Positions 1 through 8,301 of a stretch of DNA of 64,000 nucleotides are shown here, in pieces. Every line of letters starts with the position of its first letter. Within the stretch, counting starts at the first letter, position 1. Position numbers and translations under genes: made by a program. The stretch is from Delftia sp. PS-11. Lineage in GTDB: Bacteria > Pseudomonadota > Gammaproteobacteria > Burkholderiales > Burkholderiaceae_C. Location: positions 1 through 64,000 of the forward strand of contig NZ_JACSYA010000018.1 in NCBI RefSeq assembly GCF_029870285.1. The letters are read 5' to 3'. The notes under the pieces are model-generated. The model saw nothing but the letters and a program-made list of their open reading frames with translations, ran no database searches and was not told where the DNA came from.

Positions 1-72
1 GGATCTGCAGCCACGCCTTTGCGCATGCCTGCACCTGATGGTGTGGGCCTGCCGCAGTTGGCTTCAGCCTGA
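1..72 (+). CDS. 3' end of an upstream gene (partial, tentative)
   Basis: An open frame enters from the left edge and stops at 70-72, giving 23 residues that end PQLASA. It fits the tail of a rightward gene convergent with the DUF945 gene. It is too short to identify and could be chance. Confidence 0.3.
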   Translation, partial: GSAATPLRMPAPDGVGLPQLASA

Positions 73-89
73 CCCGCAGGCGCTGAGGA

Positions 90-1613
90 TTACTGCAGCA
101 TCGCCCCCAGGGGCGATGCCATGGCCTTGCCATTGAGCGTGATCTGTCCGCCCTGCATTTTGAATGCACTGGTCAGGTAATCACCCTCCAGGCGCGCATA
201 GCCCGTGGACTGCACCATGCCCAGCATGGCCTCCACCTCTTCGGACGCCACTTCGGCGCCGCCGCTGCGGGCCTTGAGGAGTATCTCCAGCCAGGCCTTG
301 GGCAGGCGTGCATCGGCATGCACAACCGTTCCATTGACCAGCGCAGGCATCCAGCCCGATGCCTCCAGCTGAGCCTGCGTGGGCGCACTTTGCACTTCGC
401 CGCCATACGCGAGCTCGCCTGTCTGTCCCTTGTAGGTGGCATGCAGCTTCATCGAATAGGCCGGCAGCGCAGCCACCAGACGCGGCGCATTGCGCATCAG
501 CACGTCCTGGCCCTGCGACTGCAGCGCCTCGAAAGCCTTGGCCAGCCCCTGCGCGCGATAGCCTTCGACAAACACCTGCTGAATCTCCCGCAGCGCCTCG
601 ATGTCCAGGCGCTGTATCTTTTCGTCATAGCCTACGGCATCGAAGTCGATGGGGCCGATGCGGCCTGCCCCATTGACCTGGGTGGTCATGCCCAGCGTCT
701 TGCTGTCGGACTCGATGACGCAATGGGCCGCCAGGTCCCGCAGGTCCAGCAGCGTGGCGGTTTCGCCTCCACCGGCAGGGACCTGACTCAGGCTCATGCG
801 TGCCATGCTCAGGCTGGAAGAGCCTGGACCCATGGTCCACAGCCCTTCGATCGGACGACCCTCGAAACGGCCTTGCATTCCATGGATGGTGAGATCCGTG
901 CGCTCCACGGGCGCGGCGTCGCCTGCCATGGCGCTTTGCACGCTCTCTTGAGCCTGCGCACCTGCGTCGCTCTCTTGGCCCTCGGCATCTTCCTCGGATG
1001 CATCATCCTGCGCGCTCTTGCCGGGCAAGCCGAGCATGGCGACTTCGGGCCAGCGGAATGTGCCCTGTACGCTTTTGCCACCGCTGCTGAGCGATGATTC
1101 GAACACCAGTTCCTGCCACCGCAAAGTCGTCTGCCCGTCGCCGATTTCACCGGCGGGCAGCAGCAGGCGAAGATCGCTGCCTCCCCCGAAGTGGCGCACT
1201 GCGGTCAGCGTCGGCCCCGTGGCCTTGGCCAGTGCCTGGGCACCCTTGTCATCCAGGCCTTCGAACGTGAAGCGCGATTCGATGACAGCAGCCGCCAGCC
1301 GCGCACCTGCCAGAGGGCCATGGCGCACGCCACTGCTGATGACCAGGCGCAGCGGTTTGGCCGCAGCGGCATCGCCCTGCTCAGACGTGCTGGCAGATGG
1401 CGTCCATTGCAATACCAGCCGTGCCTGGGAAGAGAAAAAACCCTTGTGGTACTCATCCACCGCCACAGCCTGCTCCCCAAGCAGCTTTCGCAGCTCGGCA
1501 ATGCCCTCCTGATAGCGCGACTGGACACGCTGCCCTGCATACCAGGTCGCACCTGCATAGGCCACAGCGACCAGCGCCACGGCTGCGGCCAATACGGTTT
1601 TTTTGTTGCTCAT
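90..1613 (-). CDS. DUF945 (YdgA-like) family protein
   Basis: The protein has 507 residues with an N-terminal signal anchor at about residues 6-24, then a long extracytoplasmic region containing the YEFHKG-like stretch (here VDEYHKGFFSS, about residues 52-62) found near the start of DUF945/YdgA proteins. An acidic low-complexity linker (SAQDDASEEDAEGQESDAG) lies near residues 201-219. The family sits in the inner membrane facing the periplasm and has no established biochemical role. An AGGAA Shine-Dalgarno-like sequence about 10 nt upstream supports the ATG at 1613. It appears monocistronic. The family call rests on overall layout. Confidence 0.8.
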   Translation of the reverse strand: MSNKKTVLAAAVALVAVAYAGATWYAGQRVQSRYQEGIAELRKLLGEQAVAVDEYHKGFFSSQARLVLQWTPSASTSEQGDAAAAKPLRLVISSGVRHGPLAGARLAAAVIESRFTFEGLDDKGAQALAKATGPTLTAVRHFGGGSDLRLLLPAGEIGDGQTTLRWQELVFESSLSSGGKSVQGTFRWPEVAMLGLPGKSAQDDASEEDAEGQESDAGAQAQESVQSAMAGDAAPVERTDLTIHGMQGRFEGRPIEGLWTMGPGSSSLSMARMSLSQVPAGGGETATLLDLRDLAAHCVIESDSKTLGMTTQVNGAGRIGPIDFDAVGYDEKIQRLDIEALREIQQVFVEGYRAQGLAKAFEALQSQGQDVLMRNAPRLVAALPAYSMKLHATYKGQTGELAYGGEVQSAPTQAQLEASGWMPALVNGTVVHADARLPKAWLEILLKARSGGAEVASEEVEAMLGMVQSTGYARLEGDYLTSAFKMQGGQITLNGKAMASPLGAMLQ

Positions 1614-1944
1614 GGAATCTATTCCTGTCCGGTTGTGAAAGGCCCTCCCCCTCGGATGGGCCGCGCGAGCTTACCAGCAGACTGCCGGATTGCCTGCTGC
1701 CGCGAAGGCCTCATGCATGCGCGCAATGTCAATTTAAGCAATGACAGTAAGCACACACGATGACCTTCTTCTTCGCAGAGCAGCAATTTTCACGCGCTCA
1801 ATTTCCGCAGCACGACATGAATATTGAGCAACTTATTTCAATTACTTACCATCCGCCCAATTGATTCGCATGCCAATCAATTGGACGGATGCATGCCAGC
1901 AAATATCTTTTTTCCGCCTGCTCCGGCAAGACGATCCATCACTT
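1614..1944. other. 331-bp intergenic gap with one strong inverted repeat
   Basis: No convincing ORF is present. The left part is the promoter/leader side of the DUF945 gene. The right part is more AT-rich and carries the inverted repeat at 1851-1890, annotated separately. Confidence 0.6.
1851..1890 (-). terminator. Hairpin downstream of the hydrolase gene
   Basis: Two 16-nt arms (1851-1866 and 1875-1890) flank an 8-nt loop and differ at one position. In leftward RNA that position is a G-U pair, so the stem is continuous. In rightward RNA it is a C-A mismatch. The hairpin lies 55 nt past the stop of the leftward hydrolase gene. No U-run follows, so it may protect a 3' end instead of being a classical intrinsic terminator. 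Confidence 0.55.
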
Positions 1945-2847
1945 TCACCGGGCCTGCATCAGAAATGGCAATGCTGCTTCCAGCAGGGCCTGCGGAGCCT
2001 CTTCGGCAATATAGTGGCCGCAGGGCAACGCATGGCCTCGCACATCGCCAGCCACCTGCTGCCATTCATGCAACGGCTGGAAACACCGGTGCACCACGCC
2101 CTGCTCGCCCCACAGCACCAGCAGGGGCTGGGTCAGCATACGACCCTGCCGGCGGTCTTCGCGGTCATGCTCCAGATCCACCCCGGCCGATGCGCGGTAG
2201 TCCTCGCACATGCCATGCGCGGTGCCCGGCAGCGCGATGCAGCGCTCATATTCAGCCAGCGCACGCGGATCGAAGGGTGCCAGGCCAGCGCTGCGCCGTC
2301 CCATCACTTCACGCACATAAGCCACGGGATCGGCCTGGATCAGGCGCTCGGGCATGGGCGCAGGCTGAATCAGGAAGAACCAGTGCCAATACGCCCGGGC
2401 AAAAGCCTCGCCCGTCTGTTCATACATGGCAAGGGTCGGAGCAATGTCCAGAAGCACCATGCGCTGCACGGACTGCGCGTGATCCATCGCCAGCCGGTGG
2501 GCCACGCGCGCGCCACGATCATGGGCCAGCACACTGAAGCGCTCGTGGCCCAGGCGCGCCATGAGCCGCAGCATGTCGCGCGCCATGGTGCGCTTGCTGT
2601 AGTTGCCATGATCGGCATTGCCCTGCGGCTTGGAGGAGTCGCCGTAGCCACGCAGATCGGCCAGCACCAGCGTGAAGTGCCGCGCCAGCTCCGGCACCAC
2701 CCGGTGCCAGATGGCGCTGGTCTGCGGGTGGCCGTGCAGCAGCAGCAAGGCGGGGCCCTGCCCCCCGGTCCATGCATTGATCTGCACGTCCTCATCCACC
2801 ATGAGGGACTGCTGCCGCATGCCCGGCAGCCATTGATCCACCTGCAT
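1945..2847 (-). CDS. Alpha/beta hydrolase, fluoroacetate (haloacetate) dehalogenase type
   Basis: This 300-residue alpha/beta hydrolase matches fluoroacetate dehalogenases (DehH1, RPA1163) at the residues that define them. Seen: nucleophile Asp110 in AHDRGARVAHR; carboxylate-binding Arg111 and Arg114; acid Asp134; halide-pocket His155 and Trp156 in YWHWFF; Tyr217 in EDYRAS; catalytic His278 in PCGHYIAEE; and the HGHPQ oxyanion segment near 39-42. Known: these enzymes hydrolyse fluoroacetate to glycolate and fluoride in the cytoplasm through an aspartyl ester. Inferred: this protein dehalogenates short haloacids. A related epoxide hydrolase is the main alternative, but the paired arginines and the His-Trp-Tyr halide pocket favour the dehalogenase. 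No dedicated fluoride exporter gene lies beside it. Confidence 0.8.
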   Translation of the reverse strand: MQVDQWLPGMRQQSLMVDEDVQINAWTGGQGPALLLLHGHPQTSAIWHRVVPELARHFTLVLADLRGYGDSSKPQGNADHGNYSKRTMARDMLRLMARLGHERFSVLAHDRGARVAHRLAMDHAQSVQRMVLLDIAPTLAMYEQTGEAFARAYWHWFFLIQPAPMPERLIQADPVAYVREVMGRRSAGLAPFDPRALAEYERCIALPGTAHGMCEDYRASAGVDLEHDREDRRQGRMLTQPLLVLWGEQGVVHRCFQPLHEWQQVAGDVRGHALPCGHYIAEEAPQALLEAALPFLMQAR

Positions 2848-3011
2848 TTCCTGTCCTTTTGCGTTCCAGAGACTGCCATCGTAGCGCGATCTGCAACCTC
2901 ACAGGCAGCCCCCGGCGGGGCGGGTCTGTCATGCTGTCTGCATGGTGCCACCCGGTGCCATGCCGCCGCCATCCCGTCCGCAGCGCGGACCACCACCCGC
3001 ACAGGAACGCC

Positions 3012-3599
3012 ATGACAGCCCAACGCTATCCACACCCCGAACTCTCCAGCCTGCCCGAAGACATCCGGGCCCGCATTCTTGAAGTACAGGAAAAGGCCGG
3101 CTTCATCCCCAACGTCTTTCTGGCGTTTGCACGGCGCCCTGCGGAATGGCGCGCCTTCTTCGCGTACCACGATGCGCTCATGCTCAAGGAAGAAGGCAGC
3201 CTGACCAAGGGCGAGCGCGAGATGATCGTCACCGCCACCAGCGCAGCCAACCAGTGCCTGTACTGCGTGGTGGCTCACGGCGCCATTTTGCGGATCTACG
3301 AGAAAAAACCGCTGCTTGCCGACCAGGTAGCTGTCAATTACCGCAAGGCCGACATCAGCGAGCGCCAGCGCGCCATGCTGGACTTCGCTATGAAAGTCAG
3401 CCAGCGCAGCCACGAGATCAGCGAAGCCGATTTCCAGGCCTTGTATCCGCATGGGTTCGATGACGAGGACATCTGGGACATCGCCGCCATCACGGCCTTC
3501 TTCGGCCTGTCCAACCGCATGGCCAGCTTCGCGGGCATGCAGCCCAATCCTGAATTTTTCCTCATGGGACGCATGCCACGCGAGAAAAAGCAGGGCTGA
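3012..3599 (+). CDS. Peroxidase-related AhpD/CMD-fold protein
   Basis: The 195-residue protein belongs to the carboxymuconolactone decarboxylase/AhpD fold. It has the redox signature Cys82-x-x-Cys85 followed by His89 (QCLYCVVAHG) and the preceding GEREMI helix containing Glu70. It resembles the uncharacterized peroxidase-related family (about 190 residues) and is probably a cytoplasmic thiol-dependent peroxide or disulfide enzyme. The ATG at 3012 is chosen because the family homology begins there; upstream codons in the same frame do not look like protein. It is divergent from the dehalogenase-like gene and convergent with the LacI gene, 7 bp away. Confidence 0.8.
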   Translation: MTAQRYPHPELSSLPEDIRARILEVQEKAGFIPNVFLAFARRPAEWRAFFAYHDALMLKEEGSLTKGEREMIVTATSAANQCLYCVVAHGAILRIYEKKPLLADQVAVNYRKADISERQRAMLDFAMKVSQRSHEISEADFQALYPHGFDDEDIWDIAAITAFFGLSNRMASFAGMQPNPEFFLMGRMPREKKQG

Positions 3600-3606
3600 T
3601 TGCATA

Positions 3607-4611
3607 TCAGCGCGGCGCTGTCGATGCCCTCTCGATCAGCTCGAAGCCTATGTCGAAGGCCGATGGTTCGGGGTGTTGCCCGTGGCACCGCTGAAGGATG
3701 AGCGCAGCGGCCTGGCGGCCGATTTCTGCGCCGTCCACATGCACCGTGGTCAGCGCGGGCAGCAGATGGGCTGCGAAATCCGCATTGCCAAAGCCTGAAA
3801 CCGCCAGATCCGTGGGTACACGCAAGCCACGCGCCTGGGCTTCGACGAGGATGCCGTGGGCCAGCATGTCCGAGCTGCAGACCACGGCCTGCAGGTCGCT
3901 TTGCTGCGCCAGCAGTTGCCCCAGCGCCTGGCGGCCCAGCTCCAGACTGCCAGGCGAAGGCACGGTGACCGTGGGCACATCGCGCCCCCAGGCAGCGAGA
4001 AAGCCTTCGCGCCGCTGCCGGGCCCGATGGTCATTGCCCGTCGCCATGCCCACACGCTCGATCCCTTTCGACAGGAAGTATCCGGCCAGCGCGCTGCCCA
4101 CTTTCAGGTGCGAGAAGCCGATGACCATATCCAGAGGCCTGTCGCTGAAGTCCCAGGTTTCCACCACGGGAATGCCGGACTTGGCCAGGCGTTCGCGCGC
4201 CCTGGCGGACTGCACCAGGCCCATCATCACGATGCCGTCGGGCTGGCGGCTGATCATGGCGTTGAGCACTTCTTCCTCACGCCGCACGTCATAGAACGTC
4301 TGGCCCAGCAAGAGCTGGTAGCCCTGCTCGGCAAGCGCTGCCGTCAGTGCCTGTACCGTGGGCAGGAATTGGGAGACCGCCAGTGCAGGCACCACGCCAG
4401 CCACCATGCGGCTGCGCTTGGACTTGAGCCCGCCTGCCAGCAGATTGGGGATGTAGCCCGTGGCTTCCACGGCCTGCTGCACGCGGGCACGGGTTTTTTC
4501 TGAAACGATGCCGGGATTGCCCAGCGCGCGCGAAGCCGTGACCAGCGAAACGCCTGCGGCTCTTGCCACATCATGCAGCGTGGCAGCCTTGGGAGATGAG
4601 GGTGTGTTCAT
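3607..4611 (-). CDS. LacI-family transcriptional regulator (GntR/gluconate-like subgroup)
   Basis: This 334-residue repressor has an N-terminal LacI helix-turn-helix (ATLHDVARAAGVSLVTASRAL, residues about 10-30), the hinge region and a periplasmic-binding-like effector domain ending near 330. It is divergent from a Bug receptor gene and an aldarate dehydratase gene. Two palindromes of LacI type with a central CG (4728-4743 and 4802-4817) lie in the shared intergenic region. Inference: it represses that operon and is released by a hexarate or related sugar acid. Confidence 0.88.
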   Translation of the reverse strand: MNTPSSPKAATLHDVARAAGVSLVTASRALGNPGIVSEKTRARVQQAVEATGYIPNLLAGGLKSKRSRMVAGVVPALAVSQFLPTVQALTAALAEQGYQLLLGQTFYDVRREEEVLNAMISRQPDGIVMMGLVQSARARERLAKSGIPVVETWDFSDRPLDMVIGFSHLKVGSALAGYFLSKGIERVGMATGNDHRARQRREGFLAAWGRDVPTVTVPSPGSLELGRQALGQLLAQQSDLQAVVCSSDMLAHGILVEAQARGLRVPTDLAVSGFGNADFAAHLLPALTTVHVDGAEIGRQAAALILQRCHGQHPEPSAFDIGFELIERASTAPR

Positions 4612-4715
4612 GCGTCAGGCCCCCTGCTGCAGCATGGCGGAGGCAAAAATCCAGGGACGGCGAGGACGATAGCAGACAGCGCATGTGCCCCAGGCAAACC
4701 CTGATCAGCTGGGTG

Positions 4716-4743
4716 TTGATTTTCAAAATGAAAACGTTATCAT
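4716..4743 (+). promoter_or_regulatory. Candidate promoter overlapped by LacI operator 1
   Basis: TTGATT (4716-4721) and TATCAT (4738-4743) are spaced 16 nt apart, like sigma-70 -35/-10 boxes. The palindrome ATGAAAACGTTATCAT (4728-4743) covers the spacer and the -10 box, so a bound repressor would occlude the promoter. Confidence 0.55.
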
Positions 4744-4801
4744 TTTTCTTCACTCTATTTTTCAAACATTAAAAACATGTTTTCTTTTTATTTCATTAAA
4801 A

Positions 4802-4817
4802 ATGAAAACGTTGTCAT
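4802..4817. promoter_or_regulatory. LacI operator 2
   Basis: ATGAAAACGTTGTCAT differs from operator 1 at a single base. It lies 74 bp further on, about seven helical turns, and just upstream of the AAGGAG ribosome binding site at 4821-4826. The pair is well placed for repression by looping or as a transcription roadblock. Confidence 0.65.
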
Positions 4818-4832
4818 TTTAAGGAGACTCCA

Positions 4833-5798
4833 ATGAAAACTCTCTGGAAAGCTGCCGCGCTGGCACTGGTCACCTGGACCGCCATGGCCTCGGCGCAGAC
4901 CTGGCCCGACAAGCCTGTGACCCTGGTGGTGCCGTTTCCGCCGGGCGGCTCCACCGATCAGGTGGCGCGCGCCGTGGCACCGCGTCTGGCCGAGAAGCTG
5001 CGGCAGTCTTTCGTGGTGGAGAACAAGGCCGGCGCCACCGGCACGATTGGCGCCAGCTTTGTGCAGCGCGCGGCACCTGACGGACAGACGTTTCTGGTCA
5101 CATCGCTGGGGCCGCTGGTGATCGTGCCGCACCTGCTCAAGAGCCTGCCCTATGACCCGCTCAAGGATTTCGATCTGATCACCGTGGCGGTGCAGTCGCC
5201 CAATGTGCTGGTGGTGCCTGCCGCTTCGCCGCACCGCAGCGTGGCCGATGTGGTTGCCCATCTCAAGGCCCACCCGGGCAAGATGAGCTTTGCCTCTGCC
5301 GGCCATGGCTCCAGCGATCACCTGACGGCCGAGCTGTTCTGGCAGCAGACGGGCACGCAGGGCGTGCACATTCCCTACAAGGGCGGGGCACCGGCCCATG
5401 CGGACCTGATCGGCGGCCAGGTCGATGCCTCGTTCCAGAACATCAATGCGGTGATCCAGCACATCCGTGCCGGCAAGATGCGCGCCCTGGCCGTGACCAG
5501 CCCGCGCCGCTCGCCCGTGCTGCCGGACCTGCCCACGCTGGCCGAGGCCGGCGTGAAGAATGTCGAGGTGGCGTCCTGGCAGGCCATCGTGGCGCCCAAG
5601 GGCCTGCCCCCTGCCCTGCGCGACAAGGCGCATGCGGCGTTTGTGGAGGCGCTCAACGAGCCCAAGGTGCGCGACCAGTTTGTCAGCCTGGGCTACGAGA
5701 TGGTGGCCGGCACGCCGCAGCAGTTCGCGGCCTTCCAGCGCCAGGAATACGCCCGCTGGAAAACCGTGATCGAGACCGGAAAGATCACCATCGACTGA
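4833..5798 (+). CDS. Bug-type tripartite tricarboxylate transporter receptor
   Basis: The 321-residue periplasmic solute receptor has a Sec signal peptide ending near MASAQT (residues about 1-22), then the Bug hallmark WPDKPVTLVVPFPPGGSTDQ, the VVENKAGATGTIGA segment and HIPYKGGAPAHADLIGGQ. Bug proteins bind small carboxylates, often with an orphan receptor and no local TctAB permease, as here. The AAGGAGAC Shine-Dalgarno fixes the ATG. It is followed 56 bp later by the talarate/galactarate dehydratase, so the likely ligand is an aldarate. That substrate is inferred. Confidence 0.88.
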   Translation: MKTLWKAAALALVTWTAMASAQTWPDKPVTLVVPFPPGGSTDQVARAVAPRLAEKLRQSFVVENKAGATGTIGASFVQRAAPDGQTFLVTSLGPLVIVPHLLKSLPYDPLKDFDLITVAVQSPNVLVVPAASPHRSVADVVAHLKAHPGKMSFASAGHGSSDHLTAELFWQQTGTQGVHIPYKGGAPAHADLIGGQVDASFQNINAVIQHIRAGKMRALAVTSPRRSPVLPDLPTLAEAGVKNVEVASWQAIVAPKGLPPALRDKAHAAFVEALNEPKVRDQFVSLGYEMVAGTPQQFAAFQRQEYARWKTVIETGKITID

Positions 5799-5854
5799 GC
5801 CCGTCTATCCCCTTTCCTTTGATTGCCTGACCGGCACTGTCTTCCGTTTTTGCC

Positions 5855-7012
5855 ATGAACACCCGCACGCCTTCCGAATCCTCCAGCCAGGACCGCATCC
5901 AGTGGATGCGCCTTTCTTCCTGCCTTTTGCCGCTGGCACAGCCCATCAGCGACGCCAAGGTGCTCACGGGCCGCCAAAAGCCCATGACCGAAATCGCCAT
6001 GCTGTTTGCCGAGATCGAGACCCGGGATGGCCACCGGGGCCTGGGCATGAGCTACTCCAAGCGCGCGGGCGGCCCCGGCCAGTTCGCGCATGCCAGCGAG
6101 ATCGCGCCCACGCTGCTGGGGGAGGACCCCAGCGATATCCAGCGGCTGTGGACGCGCATGTGTTGGGCCGGCGCATCGGTGGGGCGCAGCGGCCTGGCTG
6201 TGCAGTCCATCGGCGCTTTCGACGTGGCGCTGTATGACATCAAGGCAAGGCGCGCGGGCCTGTCACTGTCCAAGCTGCTGGGCTCCCAGCGCGATGCCGT
6301 GCGCTGCTACAACACTTCGGGCGGCTTCCTGCATACGCCGCTGGACCAGCTCAAGCGCAATGCCAGCGCTTCGCTGGAGCGTGGCATCGGGGGCATCAAG
6401 CTCAAGGTCGGCCAGCCGGACTGCGCGCAGGACATCGCACGCGTCACGGCCATGCGCGAGCACCTGGGCGATGCCGCCGCCATCATGGTCGATGCCAACC
6501 AGCAATGGGACCGGCCCACGGCCCAGCGCATGTGCCGCATCTTCGAGGCGTTCAATCTGGTCTGGATCGAGGAGCCGCTGGACGCCTACGACTACGAGGG
6601 ACATGCCGCGCTGGCCGCGCAGTTCGACACGCCCATTGCCACGGGAGAGATGCTGACCAGCGCTGCCGAGCATGGTGAGCTGATCCGCCAGCGCAGCGCG
6701 GACTTTCTGATGCCCGACGGACCACGCCTGGGCGGCATCACGCCCTTCCTCAAGGTAGCGGCCCAGGCCGAGGCAGCGCACCTGAACCTGGCGCCCCACT
6801 TTGCCATGGAGCTGCACATCCATCTGGCGGCCACCTATGCCAGCGAGCCCTGGGTCGAGCATTTCGACTGGCTGGAGCCGCTGTTCAACGAGCGCCTGGA
6901 GATCGCGGATGGCCGCATCATCGTGCCCACCCGCCCCGGCCTGGGCCTGAGCCTGAGCGAGCAGGCCAGGCGCTGGACCTGCCAGAGCGCCGAGTTCGGC
7001 ACGCGCGGCTGA
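5855..7012 (+). CDS. L-talarate/galactarate dehydratase (enolase superfamily)
   Basis: This 385-residue MR/MLE-type enzyme matches characterized L-talarate/galactarate dehydratase. The catalytic Lys184 lies in IKLKVGQP (182-KLK), the Mg2+ ligands are Asp213 (VDANQQWD), Glu239 (WIEEPLDAYD) and Glu265 (ATGEMLTS), Asp288 lies in PDGPRLGG, and His315 lies in LAPHFAMELHIHL. The family dehydrates hexarates to 5-keto-4-deoxy sugar acids (5-KDG). It is co-directional with the Bug receptor under the LacI regulator, forming an uptake plus first-step catabolic unit. Later pathway genes are absent here. The start could be internal (Met18), since the first residues resemble no domain. Confidence 0.88.
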   Translation: MNTRTPSESSSQDRIQWMRLSSCLLPLAQPISDAKVLTGRQKPMTEIAMLFAEIETRDGHRGLGMSYSKRAGGPGQFAHASEIAPTLLGEDPSDIQRLWTRMCWAGASVGRSGLAVQSIGAFDVALYDIKARRAGLSLSKLLGSQRDAVRCYNTSGGFLHTPLDQLKRNASASLERGIGGIKLKVGQPDCAQDIARVTAMREHLGDAAAIMVDANQQWDRPTAQRMCRIFEAFNLVWIEEPLDAYDYEGHAALAAQFDTPIATGEMLTSAAEHGELIRQRSADFLMPDGPRLGGITPFLKVAAQAEAAHLNLAPHFAMELHIHLAATYASEPWVEHFDWLEPLFNERLEIADGRIIVPTRPGLGLSLSEQARRWTCQSAEFGTRG

Positions 7013-7336
7013 AGACTTTATGATCACCTCCAATCTTCGATAGCATGCATATCGCTTTCAATTGAACAAAGGCTCAATCCATATCACACTGGAAGGCACT
7101 TGTATCAGCCAGAGTCATCTCGGGAAGATAATGTAATTACCTGAAACAAAAGAGCATGGCGATCAAAGATTTGCTACGATGCTGATGCAGAAAAGATCTC
7201 AAGCCTCTCTTGAGATCACCCAAGAATAAAAATCCATCAATTTTTTCTACAGTATCTATGTGGTGAAATCTACATAGATGCTGTTCCTATAAAAATTCAG
7301 ATAAGCATTCACTGATTCGTGGCAAAAATATAAATC
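7013..7336. other. 324-bp AT-rich gap with two inverted repeats
   Basis: Base composition drops sharply after the dehydratase. Inverted repeats are seen at 7195-7217 (GATCTCAAG, 5-nt loop, CTTGAGATC) and 7254-7279 (ATCTATGT, 10-nt loop, ACATAGAT). Neither is followed by a T-run. They may be mRNA leader structures of tae4 or relics of its insertion. No ORF is supported. Confidence 0.5.
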
Positions 7337-7858
7337 ATGATCAAACCAAATTTTCATCGACTGTGGCAGGAATTCCCAGATCACATTCAATTTAAGACAA
7401 TGAAAGATCTTTATACCAAACTAGGCGGCGCTGCGGAGAAAAATATTTATTTACCCGGTTTTGGCCCTAACGGAAATACATGCGCAAGCCGCCTGAGTGT
7501 TGCTTTCAATAAGGCAGGCGCCCCCATCAACACGGCTTTGGCAGGTACCGCTGATGCACGAACACTGGGCACAAAAGATGGCTCCCGCATTATCTACCGA
7601 GTTGCCGATTTTCGATCATATCTTTTAAAATTACTCGGCAAACCCATCAGCGATGACACTGCGCCATACGATGATAAATTTCGTGGCAAAAAAGGCATCA
7701 TTGCATTCAGCGTCAATTGGAGTGGAGCCACAGGGCATATTGCCCTATGGAATGGGGTTCACTATCGTGAACCAGGTTACGATAATTATTCAAACTATGT
7801 CGAACCCAGCAACCCAGCAATCAAGACATCACGTAGCGAGTTCTGGGAGCTGGCGTAA
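7337..7858 (+). CDS. tae4: Type VI secretion amidase effector Tae4
   Basis: The 173-residue protein has the Tae4 (Ssp1/Ssp2-type) layout: catalytic Cys49 in NTCASRLSVAFN, followed by catalytic His134 in TGHIALWNG with the conserved WNG. Known: Tae4 is an NlpC/P60-like peptidase carried by the T6SS into a rival's periplasm, where it cuts the D-Glu-mDAP amide of peptidoglycan. It has no signal peptide, as expected for a T6SS cargo. It overlaps its immunity gene by one base and is much more AT-rich than its flanks, which suggests horizontal acquisition. The structural T6SS genes are about 30 kb away. Confidence 0.92.
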   Translation: MIKPNFHRLWQEFPDHIQFKTMKDLYTKLGGAAEKNIYLPGFGPNGNTCASRLSVAFNKAGAPINTALAGTADARTLGTKDGSRIIYRVADFRSYLLKLLGKPISDDTAPYDDKFRGKKGIIAFSVNWSGATGHIALWNGVHYREPGYDNYSNYVEPSNPAIKTSRSEFWELA

Positions 7859-8265
7859 TGTGCATGAAATTGATTCTGCTGAGCTTGGTTACTGCAGCAT
7901 GTACTCTGGACGTAAATGCAACTGGAGCTCACCGAACAGACGCACAGCGTGATGCCGAAGGCTATGCAATTGCAAGCTGCTTGAGCCAGCAAGCGGATCC
8001 GTATCTTAAAGACCAGGGCGACGCCTGGGCAGCCGTTATCGTGCAGCGGATGAAAGGGGATCTCGATATGCTGGCAAATATTGCCGAGCAGGTAAGTAAT
8101 GAAAGGACCAAGAGCGTCACACCCATGATTCGTGACGAGGCCAGCCAAGGCAAAGGAAAAACGCTGCCTGTACTGTACTGTGGTGAGATTATTGACAGAC
8201 CTGCTGTTCGCGCTGCCATACAAAAAACAATTGCAAAACTTCGTCCACTTTATAATACCAAATAA
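7858..8265 (+). CDS. tai4: T6SS immunity protein Tai4
   Basis: The 135-residue protein begins with a hydrophobic signal peptide (MKLILLSLVTAAC) and has a small helical body with the YAIASCLSQQ and VLYCGEI cysteine-containing segments typical of Tai4. Tai4 dimers in the periplasm block the Tae4 active site and protect producer cells. The start at 7858 overlaps the tae4 stop and sits 8 nt from GGGAG (7845-7849). An in-frame ATG at 7864 would give a tidier signal peptide. The pairing with tae4 makes the call strong. Confidence 0.88.
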   Translation: MCMKLILLSLVTAACTLDVNATGAHRTDAQRDAEGYAIASCLSQQADPYLKDQGDAWAAVIVQRMKGDLDMLANIAEQVSNERTKSVTPMIRDEASQGKGKTLPVLYCGEIIDRPAVRAAIQKTIAKLRPLYNTK

Positions 8266-8301
8266 CGTATGGCTTTTTCAGTAAACATACATTTGTAAAA
8301 A

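Noticed and set aside
318..1097. Rightward ORFs opposite the DUF945 gene, and many similar antisense frames across the window
   Set aside because: These are high-GC shadow frames, rich in Arg/His/Pro, with no recognisable domain.
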